From the NCBI GenBank assembly GCA_047967505.1, contig CM106540.1: a stretch of 64,000 bases of DNA. One strand, 5' to 3'. Positions 49,197 to 59,609 of this stretch are shown here, piece by piece (positions within the stretch are counted from its first letter, which is position 1; every line of letters begins with the position of its first letter). Made by a program: the position numbers and the translations under genes. The notes below the pieces were generated by a model. The model was not told the origin of the DNA. It did not search any database and saw nothing but the letters and a program-made list of their open reading frames with translations. The stretch comes from Dipteris shenzhenensis. Its lineage: Eukaryota; Polypodiophyta; Polypodiopsida; Gleicheniales.

Positions 49197-49833
49197 AGCG
49201 TGGAGATATGTAGAGATATGTGGAGAGGTGAATCCATAATGGTAACAACGCTACAAAGGTAAGAAGCAAGGCCATGAGCTCATGGAGGACGTGCACCAGT
49301 GCAGGCCCTCACGGAGCTTGGAGGCCTCCCTTTTTTTGCTTCAATAGAGCTTGGATCTCCATTTCGTTCTCCTTGTGGGAGGAGCCCTACGTGAACTTTT
49401 CCTATGAGAAGCCCTACGTGATTGTGGGAGGAGCCCTACATGATCATTTCCTACGTGATTGTTTCTTACGTGAAGCGAAAATCTACAAGTCTGTCTTCCA
49501 TGGGACTAGTCGTGATTGTGAATTTGGGAGCTAGCAAACAGATCCTCATGAACGAATTATGAACCTTGGAGATGAAAGAATCGTGAATGAACCATGAACC
49601 TTGGAGATGAACCAATCATGAACGAACCATGAACCTTAGAGATGAACGGATTTCATGCTTCACAATGAACCAAAAAAATGGGAGGCCTCCAAGCTCCGTG
49701 AGGGCTTGCGCTAGCGCAGGTCCTCCAGGAGCTCGGGACCTTGGTTCTTACCTGCCTCTCTGGCCTTGCTATCCGTAGCTCTTGTTACCTCCCTCTTTGG
49801 CCTTGCTATTCACCTCTCCTCCATATCTCCATG
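49197..49833. mobile_element. MITE with long terminal inverted repeats, in the putative ADO intron
   Basis: The left arm (49197-49337) and right arm (49673-49833) are imperfect inverted repeats of about 140-160 bp. Shared blocks include GGAGAGGTGAAT, GGTAAGAA, GAGCTC and, best conserved, CCCTCACGGAGCTTGGAGGC, next to CTCCC(T/A)TTTTTT at the inner edge. The interior has short direct repeats (CATGAACCTTGGAGATGAA, GGAGCCCTACGTGA) and no coding capacity. Superfamily unknown; no target duplication found. Confidence 0.8.
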
Positions 49834-50465
49834 CTCCAATGAAGGCGGAGACGTATGCCTTCAATGAAGACTCCAATGACATATAGTTCCTAAGGTAGGT
49901 GGAAACACAGAAACGGATGCCAGTGGTAGTTTACTCAAAGATAGTAGAAGTGCCACCAAGAGAAGAAGTGGAGGGAGATAGCAGAAGTGGCAGGAGAAGT
50001 GCCAGGAAGCGCTTGGAGACTGACCGTTTCCAAAGACCACTTGTCGCAGCAAGAAGGTATCGAATGGCAGAGGTCCACTCCATCATGGTAGGAAATCACA
50101 AATTTGAAATGGGCGTTTCTCGAGGTTGATGGTTTCAAATCCAGTGCTCGAGCATGGTAGGAAATATCTCTCAATATGAAAAATGGACATTGTAGTCACA
50201 TCCATATTGGAATGTTCTCTCTCTCAATCTGAAAAATGATTTATACTAAATTTTACAAGTGTCTTGGATTAATTATCAATGCAAATGAATTTCATTTTTT
50301 TTTCATAATTTGAAATAAAATATTTATGATATCAAAATATAATATTTAAACAAAAGCATGGCAAGGCATACACTAAGTTTTGAGACAATTTTATTTAAAT
50401 GCAAAGTTGATAGATTTAAAAAATAACATTTTCTACATCATTAGATAAATATTCCTTAGTAGGTA
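49834..50465. other. No gene seen
   Basis: A 20-base direct copy of CGCTTGGAGACTGACCGTTT (50010-50029) repeats 49168-49187, just outside the MITE. 50225-50460 is very AT-rich. The 76-codon frame at 49899 does not resemble the next ADAGIO exon. Confidence 0.45.
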
Positions 50466-51010
50466 TGCAGTTATATGTGATCAATCTTTCACATTATAAT
50501 ATATCTTTATTGAGAAATGCATTCTTAACATCGAGCTGATACACATTCCATCTTCTGAGTGTTGCTACTAGTGATATCAAGAACCGTATGCAATCCATCT
50601 TTGCTACTGGAGCATAAGTCTCATCATAATCCTAACCATATTGTTGTGCAAAACCTTTTGCAACTAGTCTGGCTTTGTATCTCTGAATACTGCCATCTGG
50701 ATTGCACTTCACTTTGTATACCCATTTGTTTACTATAGCCTTCTTTCTTGGTGGAAGGTCGCATAATTCCCAAGTATTATTCTTATACAAAGCATCCATT
50801 TCTTCATTCATAGTAGTTTGCCATTCCCGTTTGTCTACTACATCTTCAAAATACACTGGCTCTTCTGTAGCCATGATGGTAGTCATAAGAGCATAATTGG
50901 TGGTTTCCACCTGAATTGCTTTGCCTTTCTAACCATATGTCAATCTGGATGGAGGTCTGTTTTCCCTAGTAGACCATCTGAGCTGTTGTGGCTCTGCTTG
51001 GGGTGTTGCT
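50466..51010 (-). pseudogene. Copia RT fragment of a different lineage
   Basis: The minus strand encodes the N-terminal RT of another copia lineage: WQTTMNEEMDALYKNNTW, NKWVYKVKCNPDGSIQRYKA, LVAKGFAQQYG, a stop, DYDETYAPVAKM and LDVKNAFLNKDI. It is cut at 51010/51011 by the 5' LTR of copia C1 and truncated at the other end near 50466. The rest of this element is absent. Confidence 0.8.
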
Positions 51011-51363
51011 TGTTGGGATATCGAGCTCTAGTCGCGATATGCCAGGGTGACTGTTGTGGATTTATGTCACCGACTTGTTAGCTGGAGATGCGGTTGGTAC
51101 ACCGCCCACGAATAATAGCTAGATGATAGCTATCCTTATCTACTCTAGTTTGTGGCTCAGTTAGTATGCCACCTTAGTTAGTTGAGTTTGGTTTGAGACC
51201 CACATATAGAGTTCTTCTATTTCTTTGTACTAGAGTTCTTTTGGCTTTCACAACTAAGAAGAGGAAAACTGTTTTCAGCCTCCACCTTTGTGTGTATTCC
51301 CCCTATTGTGCATGTGAGAAAGTCGCAAGTGAGACTCCTTCCCTCTCTCCCACTATCTTCACA
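51011..51363 (+). repeat. Copia C1 5' LTR
   Basis: A 353-bp LTR starting TGTTGGGATATCGAGC and ending TCTTCACA, of the same family as the copia A LTRs in inverse orientation. The PBS TGGTATCAGAGCC follows at 51364-51376. No 3' LTR partner remains because the 3' end of C1 was rearranged. Confidence 0.88.
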
Positions 51364-51856
51364 TGGTATCAGAGCCTTGTTCGTGGTAAGGAGCTCAAGA
51401 AAGCAAGCTAAGTTCGTGGTGTCCTAGTAACAGGACCAGTGTTGCTTTCCTATTTCGAGGTTGGGAGCAAATCTCTGTAGGTAGCACAGCCAGAAGTGCA
51501 AGAGTGCACTGTCTCAGATTGAGACGCCCTTCGCGGTGTGCAAGAGTTTATTTTTCTGAATTGATGCCGTTTCGGGGCCCGTTTTGAAGGCGGAAGTTCT
51601 TTGCAGGCACTCAGAAAAAGGCCCTATTTTCGCTGTGCGCGGCTAGTCGGTGGAAAGTTGCCACAGAAATTGCATCGTATGCCTGTGTGCAGAGATATTG
51701 GGGGTTGCACATTCATGCCTGTTGCCTGCTGATGCAAAATCGTCACTAGGAAGTGACTGTGTGGTGAAATACCACTTTCGTCAGTTTTGCAGATCTGCCC
51801 GTGTGAGGCAAAAGCTGTGTTCTTTGTAGTGACAGAATATTTTGCAATGTTCTGTA
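51364..51856 (+). other. Copia C1 PBS and leader
   Basis: The Met-type primer-binding site (51364-51376) and an untranslated leader of about 480 bp with GGCCCGTTTTGAAGGCGGAA. It serves as the intact reference for the broken leader of copia A (13250-13421 and 18601-18818). Confidence 0.8.
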
Positions 51857-54800
51857 ATGGCATCTGATTCTTTTTCACAGAATGTCACTGAAAAGCTTGA
51901 CAAGAACAACTTCCAGGCATGGAAGTTTAGAATGACAAATTTCTTGATGGGAAAAGGCTATTGGGAATTCATTACAGGAAATGAAGAAGAACCTGTTCTT
52001 CCTAATGTTCCCAATCGACACGAAATGCAGGCATTTAAAGGATGGCATGAGAGAGCCAGGAAAGTTATGTACTGGCTGTCTATCAGTATTTCGGACTCCA
52101 TGATTGTGCATATTCAGGATGCAAATATGCCAAAGGAGGCATGGGATACTTTGGCAAAAATGTACAGCACAAATACGCAAGCCAGGAAAATGCAACTCAA
52201 ACAGGAGTTGCACAATGTGCAGAGAGAAAATTTGAGCATAAATGACTACCACATGAAAGTGAAGAAAATTGCAGATGCACTTGCTTCCATTGGGTCGCCA
52301 GTGGATGATGACGATTTGGTCTCTGTGACCTTGAATGGTCTAGGAAAGGATTATGCACAGTTCTGGACATCCATTGCCATTCGTGAAAAATTTCCTGATT
52401 TTGAGGAGTTGATTGCTCTTCTAATTTCCGAAGATCAAAGAAATGGGGGGGCATCTTCTTCAGCAGGAACTTCAAAAGAAACTTTCTTCTACTCAAATGC
52501 TGGCAGAGGTAGAGGCAGAGGTAGAGGAGGCCGCTCTGCAGGCCGTGGTAGAAATCAGAATATGCAGCAAATGCAAGAAAACCAGTCCTATGCAGGAGGA
52601 CGTGGTAACTCTAGAAGCAAGGGGAGCCAAAGAGGCCGTGGTGGATGGCAAAGAGGCCAAAATGCAAACAGCAATATTGAATGCTACTATTGTGGCAAAA
52701 TGGGTCATATGGCTAAGGACTGCTATAAAAAGCAGAATGACATTATGAATGGAAAATTGCAGCAAGGCAATTATGCATCCTCTAGTAGACAGGGTGATGA
52801 TAGAAATGAGCATTTGTTTATGGTGCAGCATATGACAAATTCTGTAACAAGTGCAGAAGAAAGCAATGATGTGTGGTATGTTGACTCGAGTGCATCAAAC
52901 CACATGACAGGTCACGCTGAATGGATGTAGGATGCAAGAAAAATAGAAAAACCAGGATTTGTGGAGACTGGTGATGATCCTATTGTGCAGATTGGCAAAA
53001 TGCCTTTGTCTATGCAGGATGGAAAAAAGAAATACTTATCTGATGTATTTCATGTCCCGAACATCACCAAGAACCTGGTTCCTGTTGGTCAAATGGTTGA
53101 GCAGGGCTTGCAGGTTAGATTTAATCCTCATGGATGCTTTGTTGAGGATATGAAAAATAACGGTCGCTTGATAGCAAAAGGAAAGAAGAAGGGCAGGATG
53201 TTTACGTTGGATGCAGACATGCCTGAATTGAGTGCAGCAATATTTGCACATGGGGCTGGTGTAGTTGCAGATATTGATATCTGGCACAAACGCATTGGTC
53301 ATGTTAATATACAGCGACTTAAATCAATGCAAGCCCAAAATATTGTTGCAGGATTGCCTAAATTCAAGGTTGCAGAAATGCACAAGCTTTGTGAAGCCTG
53401 TCAATTTGGGAAACAGGCAAGGAAACCTTTTCCTAGGCATGTTCAAGAGAGTAAAAAGCCATTGGAATTAATCCACTCTGATGTGTGGACTACAAAAGCT
53501 GCATCTATTGGAGGCTATCACTATTTTGTCACATTTATTGATGACTTCAGCAGAAAATTGTGTATGTATTTTATGAAAAAGAAAAGTGAAGTGTTTGGAC
53601 ACTTCAAAGCTTTTAAAGCTATGGTTGAAAAAGAAACAGGCCTGCAAATAAAATGCCTAAGGTCAGATGGAGGGGGAGAGTACCTCTCAAATGAGTTTGC
53701 AAGGTTCTTGCAGGAGCATGGTATAAAGCAGTAATATTCATGCAGTCATACCCCACAGCAAAATGGAATTGCAGAAAGGAAAAACAGGCATATTGGAGAG
53801 GTATCTCAGGCTATGCTAAATGAAAAAGATCTACCATATTATTATTGGGCTGAAGCAGTTGCTACAGCAGTGTATATAATGAACAGGACTCCCACTGCAG
53901 CAATACATGGCATGACGCCAGAGGAGATGTATACTGGTAGGAAACCAGATATTTCTCATTTGAAAATTTTTGGTTGCATTGCCTATGTCCATGTGCCAGA
54001 TGAGTTGAGGTCCAAGTTGGATCCAAAAGCTGAGAAGTGCGTCTTTATTGGTTATTCTCTGTAGCAAAAAGGGTATAGATGCTATAACCCTTCTACAGAA
54101 AGTTCACAGTGAGCAGAGATGTTGTTTTTTATGAGATGAGCAGCTGGTATAAACCAGTAAATGTGATGATTGATGTAATGCACAAAATGGTAATGCTGCA
54201 CAGAATTCACAGCAGCAATCACAAAATATCAGTGGACCTGGAGTGTCCTCTAGCAGTGGTTCACATACTTCGCCATGGACAGGCAGATTGAGATCAGGAG
54301 AATCTCCTCAAAGCAATGCAGAGAGTGGTACGCAGGTATCACGAAAAGGAAAAGAGAAGGTAGATCAGCCCATGTTTGATGTGAATGCAGGTCACTCTTG
54401 TGTGGATGGTGAATCTAGTGGCTCGGAACAGAGCATTGATGATGAGTTGGGTATTCCCTCTATTGTTACACCTGGAGTAAGGAAGACCAGGGATGTTTTG
54501 AGAGCACCTAGAAGTAAGCCTATTTTGCGTAGGTCTACCAGGGTTAGGTATCCTATGGATAGGCTGAAATATGATGGATTTATAGCCATTCACTATGCCT
54601 ATATGGTCAAAGTGATACAGGAACCAGAACCCACTTCTTTTGAGCAAGCCATGGGAAAAGAAAAATGGGAGAAAGCCATGGATGAAGAAATGGATGCCTT
54701 GGATGCTAATGCTACATGGGAATTGGTGCCTTTGCCTAAAGGCAAGAATGCAATTGGCTGTAAGTGGGTTTATAAGATCAAGCACAATGCAGATGGTTCT

Positions 54801-54931
54801 ATGAATAGATACAAGGCAAGATTAGTTGTCAAGGGATATGCACAGACATATGGCATTGATTATGAAGAAACTTTCAGCCCGGTTGCAAGGATGGCAACCG
54901 TAAGAGCAGCCATTGCTATGGCTGCATCAAA
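51857..54931 (+). pseudogene. Copia C1 gag-pol, 5' part up to the inversion breakpoint
   Basis: ATG at 51857 (MASDSFSQNVTEKLDKNNF). An open gag frame runs to 52930 with basic RGRGRGRGG, CCHC CYYCGKMGHMAKDC and protease DSSASNHMT, where a stop occurs. The same frame resumes through HKRIGHVNIQRLKSM, HSDVWTTKAA, RSDGGGEYLS, a stop at about 53734, QQNGIAERKNRH and a stop at about 54062. It then shifts frame near 54095 and continues as RT ([33 protein letters not shown]) to 54931. There C1 is cut and followed by gypsy LTR sequence; the matching RT remainder is at 60846-59610 on the other strand. Two of the stops are CAA/CAG to TAA/TAG compared with sister copies. Confidence 0.88.
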
Positions 54932-55069
54932 TTGTTTTATCATGAATGATTCTGTCGATCACTGTTCTACTCTATGAATTTTCATACGCAGTTCTGAAGT
55001 ACGATTACGCATGTAAATCTGTCGCAGTAGTGCGTTTCGAGTTAGTCTTCAGAGTAGAGAGGGCTAACA
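54932..55069 (+). repeat. Gypsy G1 5' LTR, downstream part
   Basis: 138 bp matching 59219-59356, the last part of the complete 3' LTR, and ending GCTAACA. A probable PBS, TGGCGACCACGG, starts at 55073. The upstream (U3) part of this same LTR is now at 61194-60847 because of the inversion. Confidence 0.85.
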
Positions 55070-55175
55070 CTTTGGCGACCACGGAAGATTTCCATGTTCG
55101 TCGCGGTGGATACCCCGGAGAGGTTGGATGCTCCCCATCTGTAATACTCTGATTCCTCGGTGCGTGGACTAGCGC

Positions 55176-56993
55176 ATGAATGATGCTGGGAGTGAGCCAG
55201 GGGGAACATCGCGCTCTCCGGCACGGCCTCGGGAGCCTGCAACTCCAGTATCGGCACGTACAACCCGCGAGGAACGGCATGACAGATATGTGGCTCAACG
55301 TGATCTTCTCTTCTGCTTCTTCACGGATAGTGAGAGTAGTAGCCGCTCTGAGACACCTCCGCTGATCCCAGGAGAGGAAGGTCCAGTCGTTTCCGGTATT
55401 CAGGAGGAAGGCGAATCCTCCGGACGCAGTAGCCCGTTCGATTTAACAAGTACTCCTCCGGAAGACGAAGCGTCACCGTTGCGGAATTCCCCACCACCGA
55501 GTCCCAGGAGACGGAGGGGTGGTGTGCCTACAGGAAGCGGAGCCCCAGGTCCGTCACCAGATCCCGGTAGGGGAGGTGGAGGCGGTGGAGGCGGAGGCGG
55601 GGGTGGAGTTCCGGCGGTAAGTAGCGCGGCTATTCCACCACTGGTACCCAGGATGACGGTGAAGTACCCCAAGTTTTCGGGACGGGATAAGGAGGATGCG
55701 GATGCACATATACTGTCATTTGAGATGGCATGGATGGTGAATACGGCTCCACCAGTGCAGGCGACAGATCTTATGAAGATGGCGACTTTCATCCCGACAC
55801 TGCAGAAGCAGGCGGCAGTATGGATCGCGCAATATGGAGCTACCCATTTCGCCACGTTTGATCTACTGCGGGATGCCTTTTTGCTCCGGTTTCGGGAGGA
55901 CAAGACCCGTGTTCATGTCCTGGCCAAACTGGGGAAACTGGAACAGAAGAACCAAGAAGTGGAGGCATATGCGGCCAGGTTTCGGTCGTTGATCCGCCGC
56001 CTCGATGCAGCAACTACCCCGGCAGTCCCCATCCAAAATGCTTACTTCATGGAGGGGCTGAATAAAGGATTGAAAAGGTCCCTGGCATCGTTGGATCTGG
56101 AAGCTCTTTCATTGGAAGAAGTCGTCCAAGCAGCGGTGAGGGCGGAACAAGTTCTGTTTACTTCCAAGGGAAGGAAAGGAAAAGTGAAGTATGAGGAGGC
56201 TGAGGGAGACTCCGATACCGATAATGAGGAGGAGTCGGATCAGTCGGATGAGGAGGAGGACAAACGTTCCATGAGGCGGAAGGCTGGAAAAACGGCAGGG
56301 AAGTCATTTCCGGAAGGATCTGCTGCCGGAGCCAAAAGCCGGGATAGTGGAATAGGGTCCTCTTCAAAAGTTCGCAAGGATACTTGGTGTAATCGGTGCC
56401 GGAATGCAGGACACTTAGCAGAGGAATGCGGTTTGAATGAGCGGTGGTGTGCGATTTGCCAAACAGCGACGCATACCACGGAGATTTGCCGCTATAACGC
56501 ACGAATAGCCCCGACACTAGCGGTGGCGGCGGTAGTTGCGGCACCAGCCGCAGCACCAGCCGCGGTACCAGCCGCACCCGCGAAAAGACCTTGGCGGCCG
56601 AGAACGGCTGGAATAGGTGCAGATGAACCAGCAGGGGAACGGACGTTCCTATGTTTTTATTGCAATCAACCCGGACATCGAAAGGTAGATTGCGAATTAT
56701 TTAAGCGCCACAAGGCGGAAAGGGAAGCAACCCGGGGATCCGGAGAAGGCAAGTCCGCACCAGCAGTGAATGCGGTTCTGATTATCGAATGCGATGATGC
56801 CAGTCCGCAACAGGATAGCAAGGAGCCTAGTCCGAAGTCCGAAGAAGTACCGGAAGTACCGGCGGGTGTCCCTGTTGAAGGCAAAGTGGGAGGAAGTGCG
56901 AGCGGAGATGTGCTCATGGTCACACGATCCCAGGAAAAGGTGCGGGAATACAAGGCCCAGCAAGAGAAGGGGAGACCTACGGTGGTGGACTGA
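55176..56993 (+). CDS. Gypsy G1 gag (605 aa)
   Basis: One uninterrupted frame. A Ser/Pro/Gly-rich N-terminus contains a poly-Gly run (about residues 132-142). A gag core (about 165-340) has KYPKFSGRDKEDADAHIL, AAVWIAQYGATHFATFDLL, DAFLLRFREDKTRVHVL and EAYAARFRSLIRRLD. An acidic EESDQSDEEEDK stretch precedes three CCHC knuckles: CNRCRNAGHLAEEC, CAICQTATHTTEIC and CFYCNQPGHRKVDC. It forms the particle. GC and codon use are clearly richer than in surrounding elements, and the frame is undamaged, so G1 is the youngest coding element here. It ends with TGA at 56991, after which pol continues in the same frame. Confidence 0.88.
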   Translation: MNDAGSEPGGTSRSPARPREPATPVSARTTREERHDRYVAQRDLLFCFFTDSESSSRSETPPLIPGEEGPVVSGIQEEGESSGRSSPFDLTSTPPEDEASPLRNSPPPSPRRRRGGVPTGSGAPGPSPDPGRGGGGGGGGGGGGVPAVSSAAIPPLVPRMTVKYPKFSGRDKEDADAHILSFEMAWMVNTAPPVQATDLMKMATFIPTLQKQAAVWIAQYGATHFATFDLLRDAFLLRFREDKTRVHVLAKLGKLEQKNQEVEAYAARFRSLIRRLDAATTPAVPIQNAYFMEGLNKGLKRSLASLDLEALSLEEVVQAAVRAEQVLFTSKGRKGKVKYEEAEGDSDTDNEEESDQSDEEEDKRSMRRKAGKTAGKSFPEGSAAGAKSRDSGIGSSSKVRKDTWCNRCRNAGHLAEECGLNERWCAICQTATHTTEICRYNARIAPTLAVAAVVAAPAAAPAAVPAAPAKRPWRPRTAGIGADEPAGERTFLCFYCNQPGHRKVDCELFKRHKAEREATRGSGEGKSAPAVNAVLIIECDDASPQQDSKEPSPKSEEVPEVPAGVPVEGKVGGSASGDVLMVTRSQEKVREYKAQQEKGRPTVVD

Positions 56994-57008
56994 CAGGCAC
57001 AACAAAAG

Positions 57009-58708
57009 GTGCGGTCGACGGTCGGTGAATGGGTCCAGAAAACCCCAACGGTGTTACCTAGGCCGAGCGCGGAAAAGGCAGTCTCGGTGACGGAGAATGG
57101 TACGATGGTGGCAAGGCGCCTGCAAGGAGAGCAGCCAGAAGCGACTTGTCTACCTACCAGTCAGAAGGACACCCTGATGACCGGCGAGGAGGGTGTTGAA
57201 CCATATGATTTATGGCAGGATTTGCGGAAACAGCAAATACACATGACAATGGAGCAATTGTTAGCATTGGTACCCAATTTCCGGAGTTCTCTCATCAAAC
57301 AATTGACGGAACCAGTCAGGGCGATGGAGTCGGAGATGGAAGCGGTAACAATGGAAGTGTCGTCAGACGGATCTGCAAAGCTTGAAGCGGAAGTACAGCC
57401 TCCTGTTTTTGACGAAGCGGTCCCGGTAATTTCCGTAACACTGGAGAACAGCCGTGTGGGAGGGGTGTTGCTGGACGGAGGGTCTGGGGTCAACATCCTG
57501 TCCGAACAAATGCTGGTGCCATTGGGTATCACAAAATGGGAATCAGCACCCTTCGCCGTTCGGATGGCAGACCAACGGAGAGTGCAGCCGTTAGGATTGC
57601 TCCGTGGATTGAAAATGGAGGTTTGCGGCGTGAAGTTCGAAATCGCTGCGGTGATTCTCCGGATGGAGGATATTAGCGGGTCATACCCGTTATTGCTCGG
57701 AAGACCGTGGTTGCGGCAGGCCCGTGTGAAACAAGACTGGCAATCCGACCGCATCACCATTCGGAAAGGAAAAAAGAAGCTGAAGCTCTCGGTACATACC
57801 AAACAAGGGCTGAGGACACCATTCCGACCGACGATGGCGGAAGGTATCCATATGATGGACGGAATGGGGGTCGAAGAGGAGGATGACTACTTCAGTAGGA
57901 ATACGGAGCTGGTAAGCTTGTTCGAGGTCGATGTGGTTGCCGTTTTAAAGCAATATCAGCATCAGATTCCCTCGGCTACGCAGGAGTCATCCAGTTCCAC
58001 GAAAGAACCAGTCGAAGGGAGTCTACCGGAAGGCACAGGAGACATGCCAGACGAAGCGGGAGTGGCGGAGGCGGAAAGAGTTTTCGAGCAGGAACTCCGT
58101 CGCTCGCGGAGGGTCAAAGAAGACGAGCTGCTGGATCTTAACCTCGGGACGGAGGAGGAGCCAAAGAACGTCCGTGTCAGTGCGAAGCTCGATAAAGGAT
58201 TTCGGGGAAAATTGGAGACATTGCTGAAATCCTTCAAAGACGTGTTCGCCTGGGACTACACAGATTTGCTCGGCATCGATCCCAAATTTTATCAGCACAG
58301 GATCAATCTGCAGAAGGATGCGATACCGGTTCGGCAACAACGGTATAGAATGAACCCAAACTATGCCCAGAGGGTGAAGGAGGAGCTGGACAGGCTGCTA
58401 AAGGTCGGGTTTATCTATCCGGTTGACCGTGCAACGTGGCTTTCGCCAATAGTGATTGTTCCGAAAAAAAATTTGAAGTTGCGGGTCTGTGTTGACTACA
58501 GAAAGCTTAACGCGGCGACAATCACGGATCCGTTTCCCTTGCTGTTTAATGATACTATGCTGGATACAGTGGCAGGTCACGAGATGTATTCTTTTCTGGA
58601 TGGCTTCAGTGGGTATAACCAGGTGCAGATGGCACCAGAAGATCGAGAGAAAACAGCCTTCATCACGGAGTGGGGAGCATTTGTTTTCCTGGTGATGGCA
58701 TTTGGGCT
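57009..58708 (+). pseudogene. Gypsy G1 pol, protease and partial RT (internally deleted)
   Basis: In frame with gag; only the TGA at 56991-56993 separates them. Protease has VLLDGGSGVNILSE and YPLLLGRPWLRQ. RT has VGFIYPVDRATWLSPIVIVP, LKLRVCVDYRKLNAATITDP, SFLDGFSGYNQVQM and ends abruptly at AFGLK (about 58708). There is no Y-x-D-D, thumb, RNase H or integrase. Sequence jumps to a GC-rich Ala/Pro/Arg-coding tail (58709-58880) and then the 3' LTR, so about half of pol is deleted and G1 could only move with help from another element. Confidence 0.88.
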
Positions 58709-58882
58709 AAAGCGGCTCCGGCAGTACAAGTACCGGCGCCGGCGGCTCCAGCAGTTCCGGCGGCGGCAGCGACAGCAGCGGCGGCGGCGAACGATGACGG
58801 TGGCGACGTCGAGGATGAACCGTAGCGGAGAACTGGTGGGTTCGGATGCGGATCCGGAATCCGATTCACCGGGAGTGCCAAG
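58709..58882 (+). other. Gypsy G1 3' coding remnant before the LTR
   Basis: A GC-rich stretch. In one frame it encodes Ala/Pro/Val-rich sequence ending DDGGDVEDEP and a stop, consistent with the C-terminus of the lost pol. In the frame following RT it gives an Arg-rich tail by chance. It directly precedes the LTR start at 58883. A clear polypurine tract is not visible. Confidence 0.5.
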
Positions 58883-59356
58883 TGTTAAGGGCAAAAGCAG
58901 CAATAGCAAAGAGGAACTAGGGGGGGAGTCCTTAGATCATTAGTCCTTAGATCATTATTATTAATACGTTGTATCTAGTTTATAGTGAGATATGAAAAGA
59001 CAGAAGTTCTAGGACTAGGCGGAGAACTGAATAGGCACGGCAACCGTCACGGCAACCGTGAAGCAGTTATGTGTGCCGGTTAGATAAAAGAGAAGAGAGC
59101 GATCATTCAGGGGGCTCATTGATGAGGATCGGAGCAAGGATCAGTGCTATGTATCAGAGAGTACGGTGTTGTACTGCTCGGAGAAATGTAATACAGAGAT
59201 TCTATTGCATCTACCTTATTGTTTTATCATGAATGATTCTGTCGATCACTGTTCTACTCTATGAATTTTCATACGTAGTTCTGAAGTACGATTACGCATG
59301 TAAATCTGTCGCAGTAGTGCGTTTCGAGTTAGTCTTCAGAGTAGAGAGGGCTAACA
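58883..59356 (+). repeat. Gypsy G1 3' LTR, complete
   Basis: 474 bp with matching ends TGTTA...TAACA. The probable TATA element is AGATAAAAGAG (about 59080-59090). It contains two copies of the 12-bp unit CACGGCAACCGT (59036-59062), where the 5' LTR has three. It is followed by CTTTG (59357-59361), the target duplication matching CAAAG at 61195-61199 on the other side of the inversion. Confidence 0.9.
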
Positions 59357-59609
59357 CTTTGCCATGGAAAGGCAGATTGAGATATGGAGAATCTCCTCAA
59401 AGCAATGCAGATAGTGGTATGCAAGTATCACGAAAGGGAAAAGAGAAAGTAAATCAGCCCATGGTTGATGTGAATGCAGGTCACTCTTACGTGGATGTTG
59501 AATCTAATGGCTTAGAACAGAGCCTTGATGATGAGTTGGATAATCCTTCTGTTGTTACACATGGAGTAAGGAAGACAAGGGATGTTTTGAGAGCACCTGG
59601 CAGTGAGCC
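59357..59609 (+). pseudogene. Copia C2 fragment right of gypsy G1
   Basis: A plus-strand copia Ser-rich linker before RT (RLRYGESPQSNADSGMQVS, SNGLEQSLDDELDNPSVV) of the same family as C1. It is the continuation of copia C2 (61195-62242, minus strand), separated from it by gypsy G1's insertion and then by the inversion. It ends at 59609, where it is joined tail-to-tail with C1. Confidence 0.8.

Noticed and set aside
49899-50129. 76-codon frame as ADAGIO exon 2
   Set aside because: It lacks the expected RFLQ continuation and an acceptor in the right phase; composition is repetitive.
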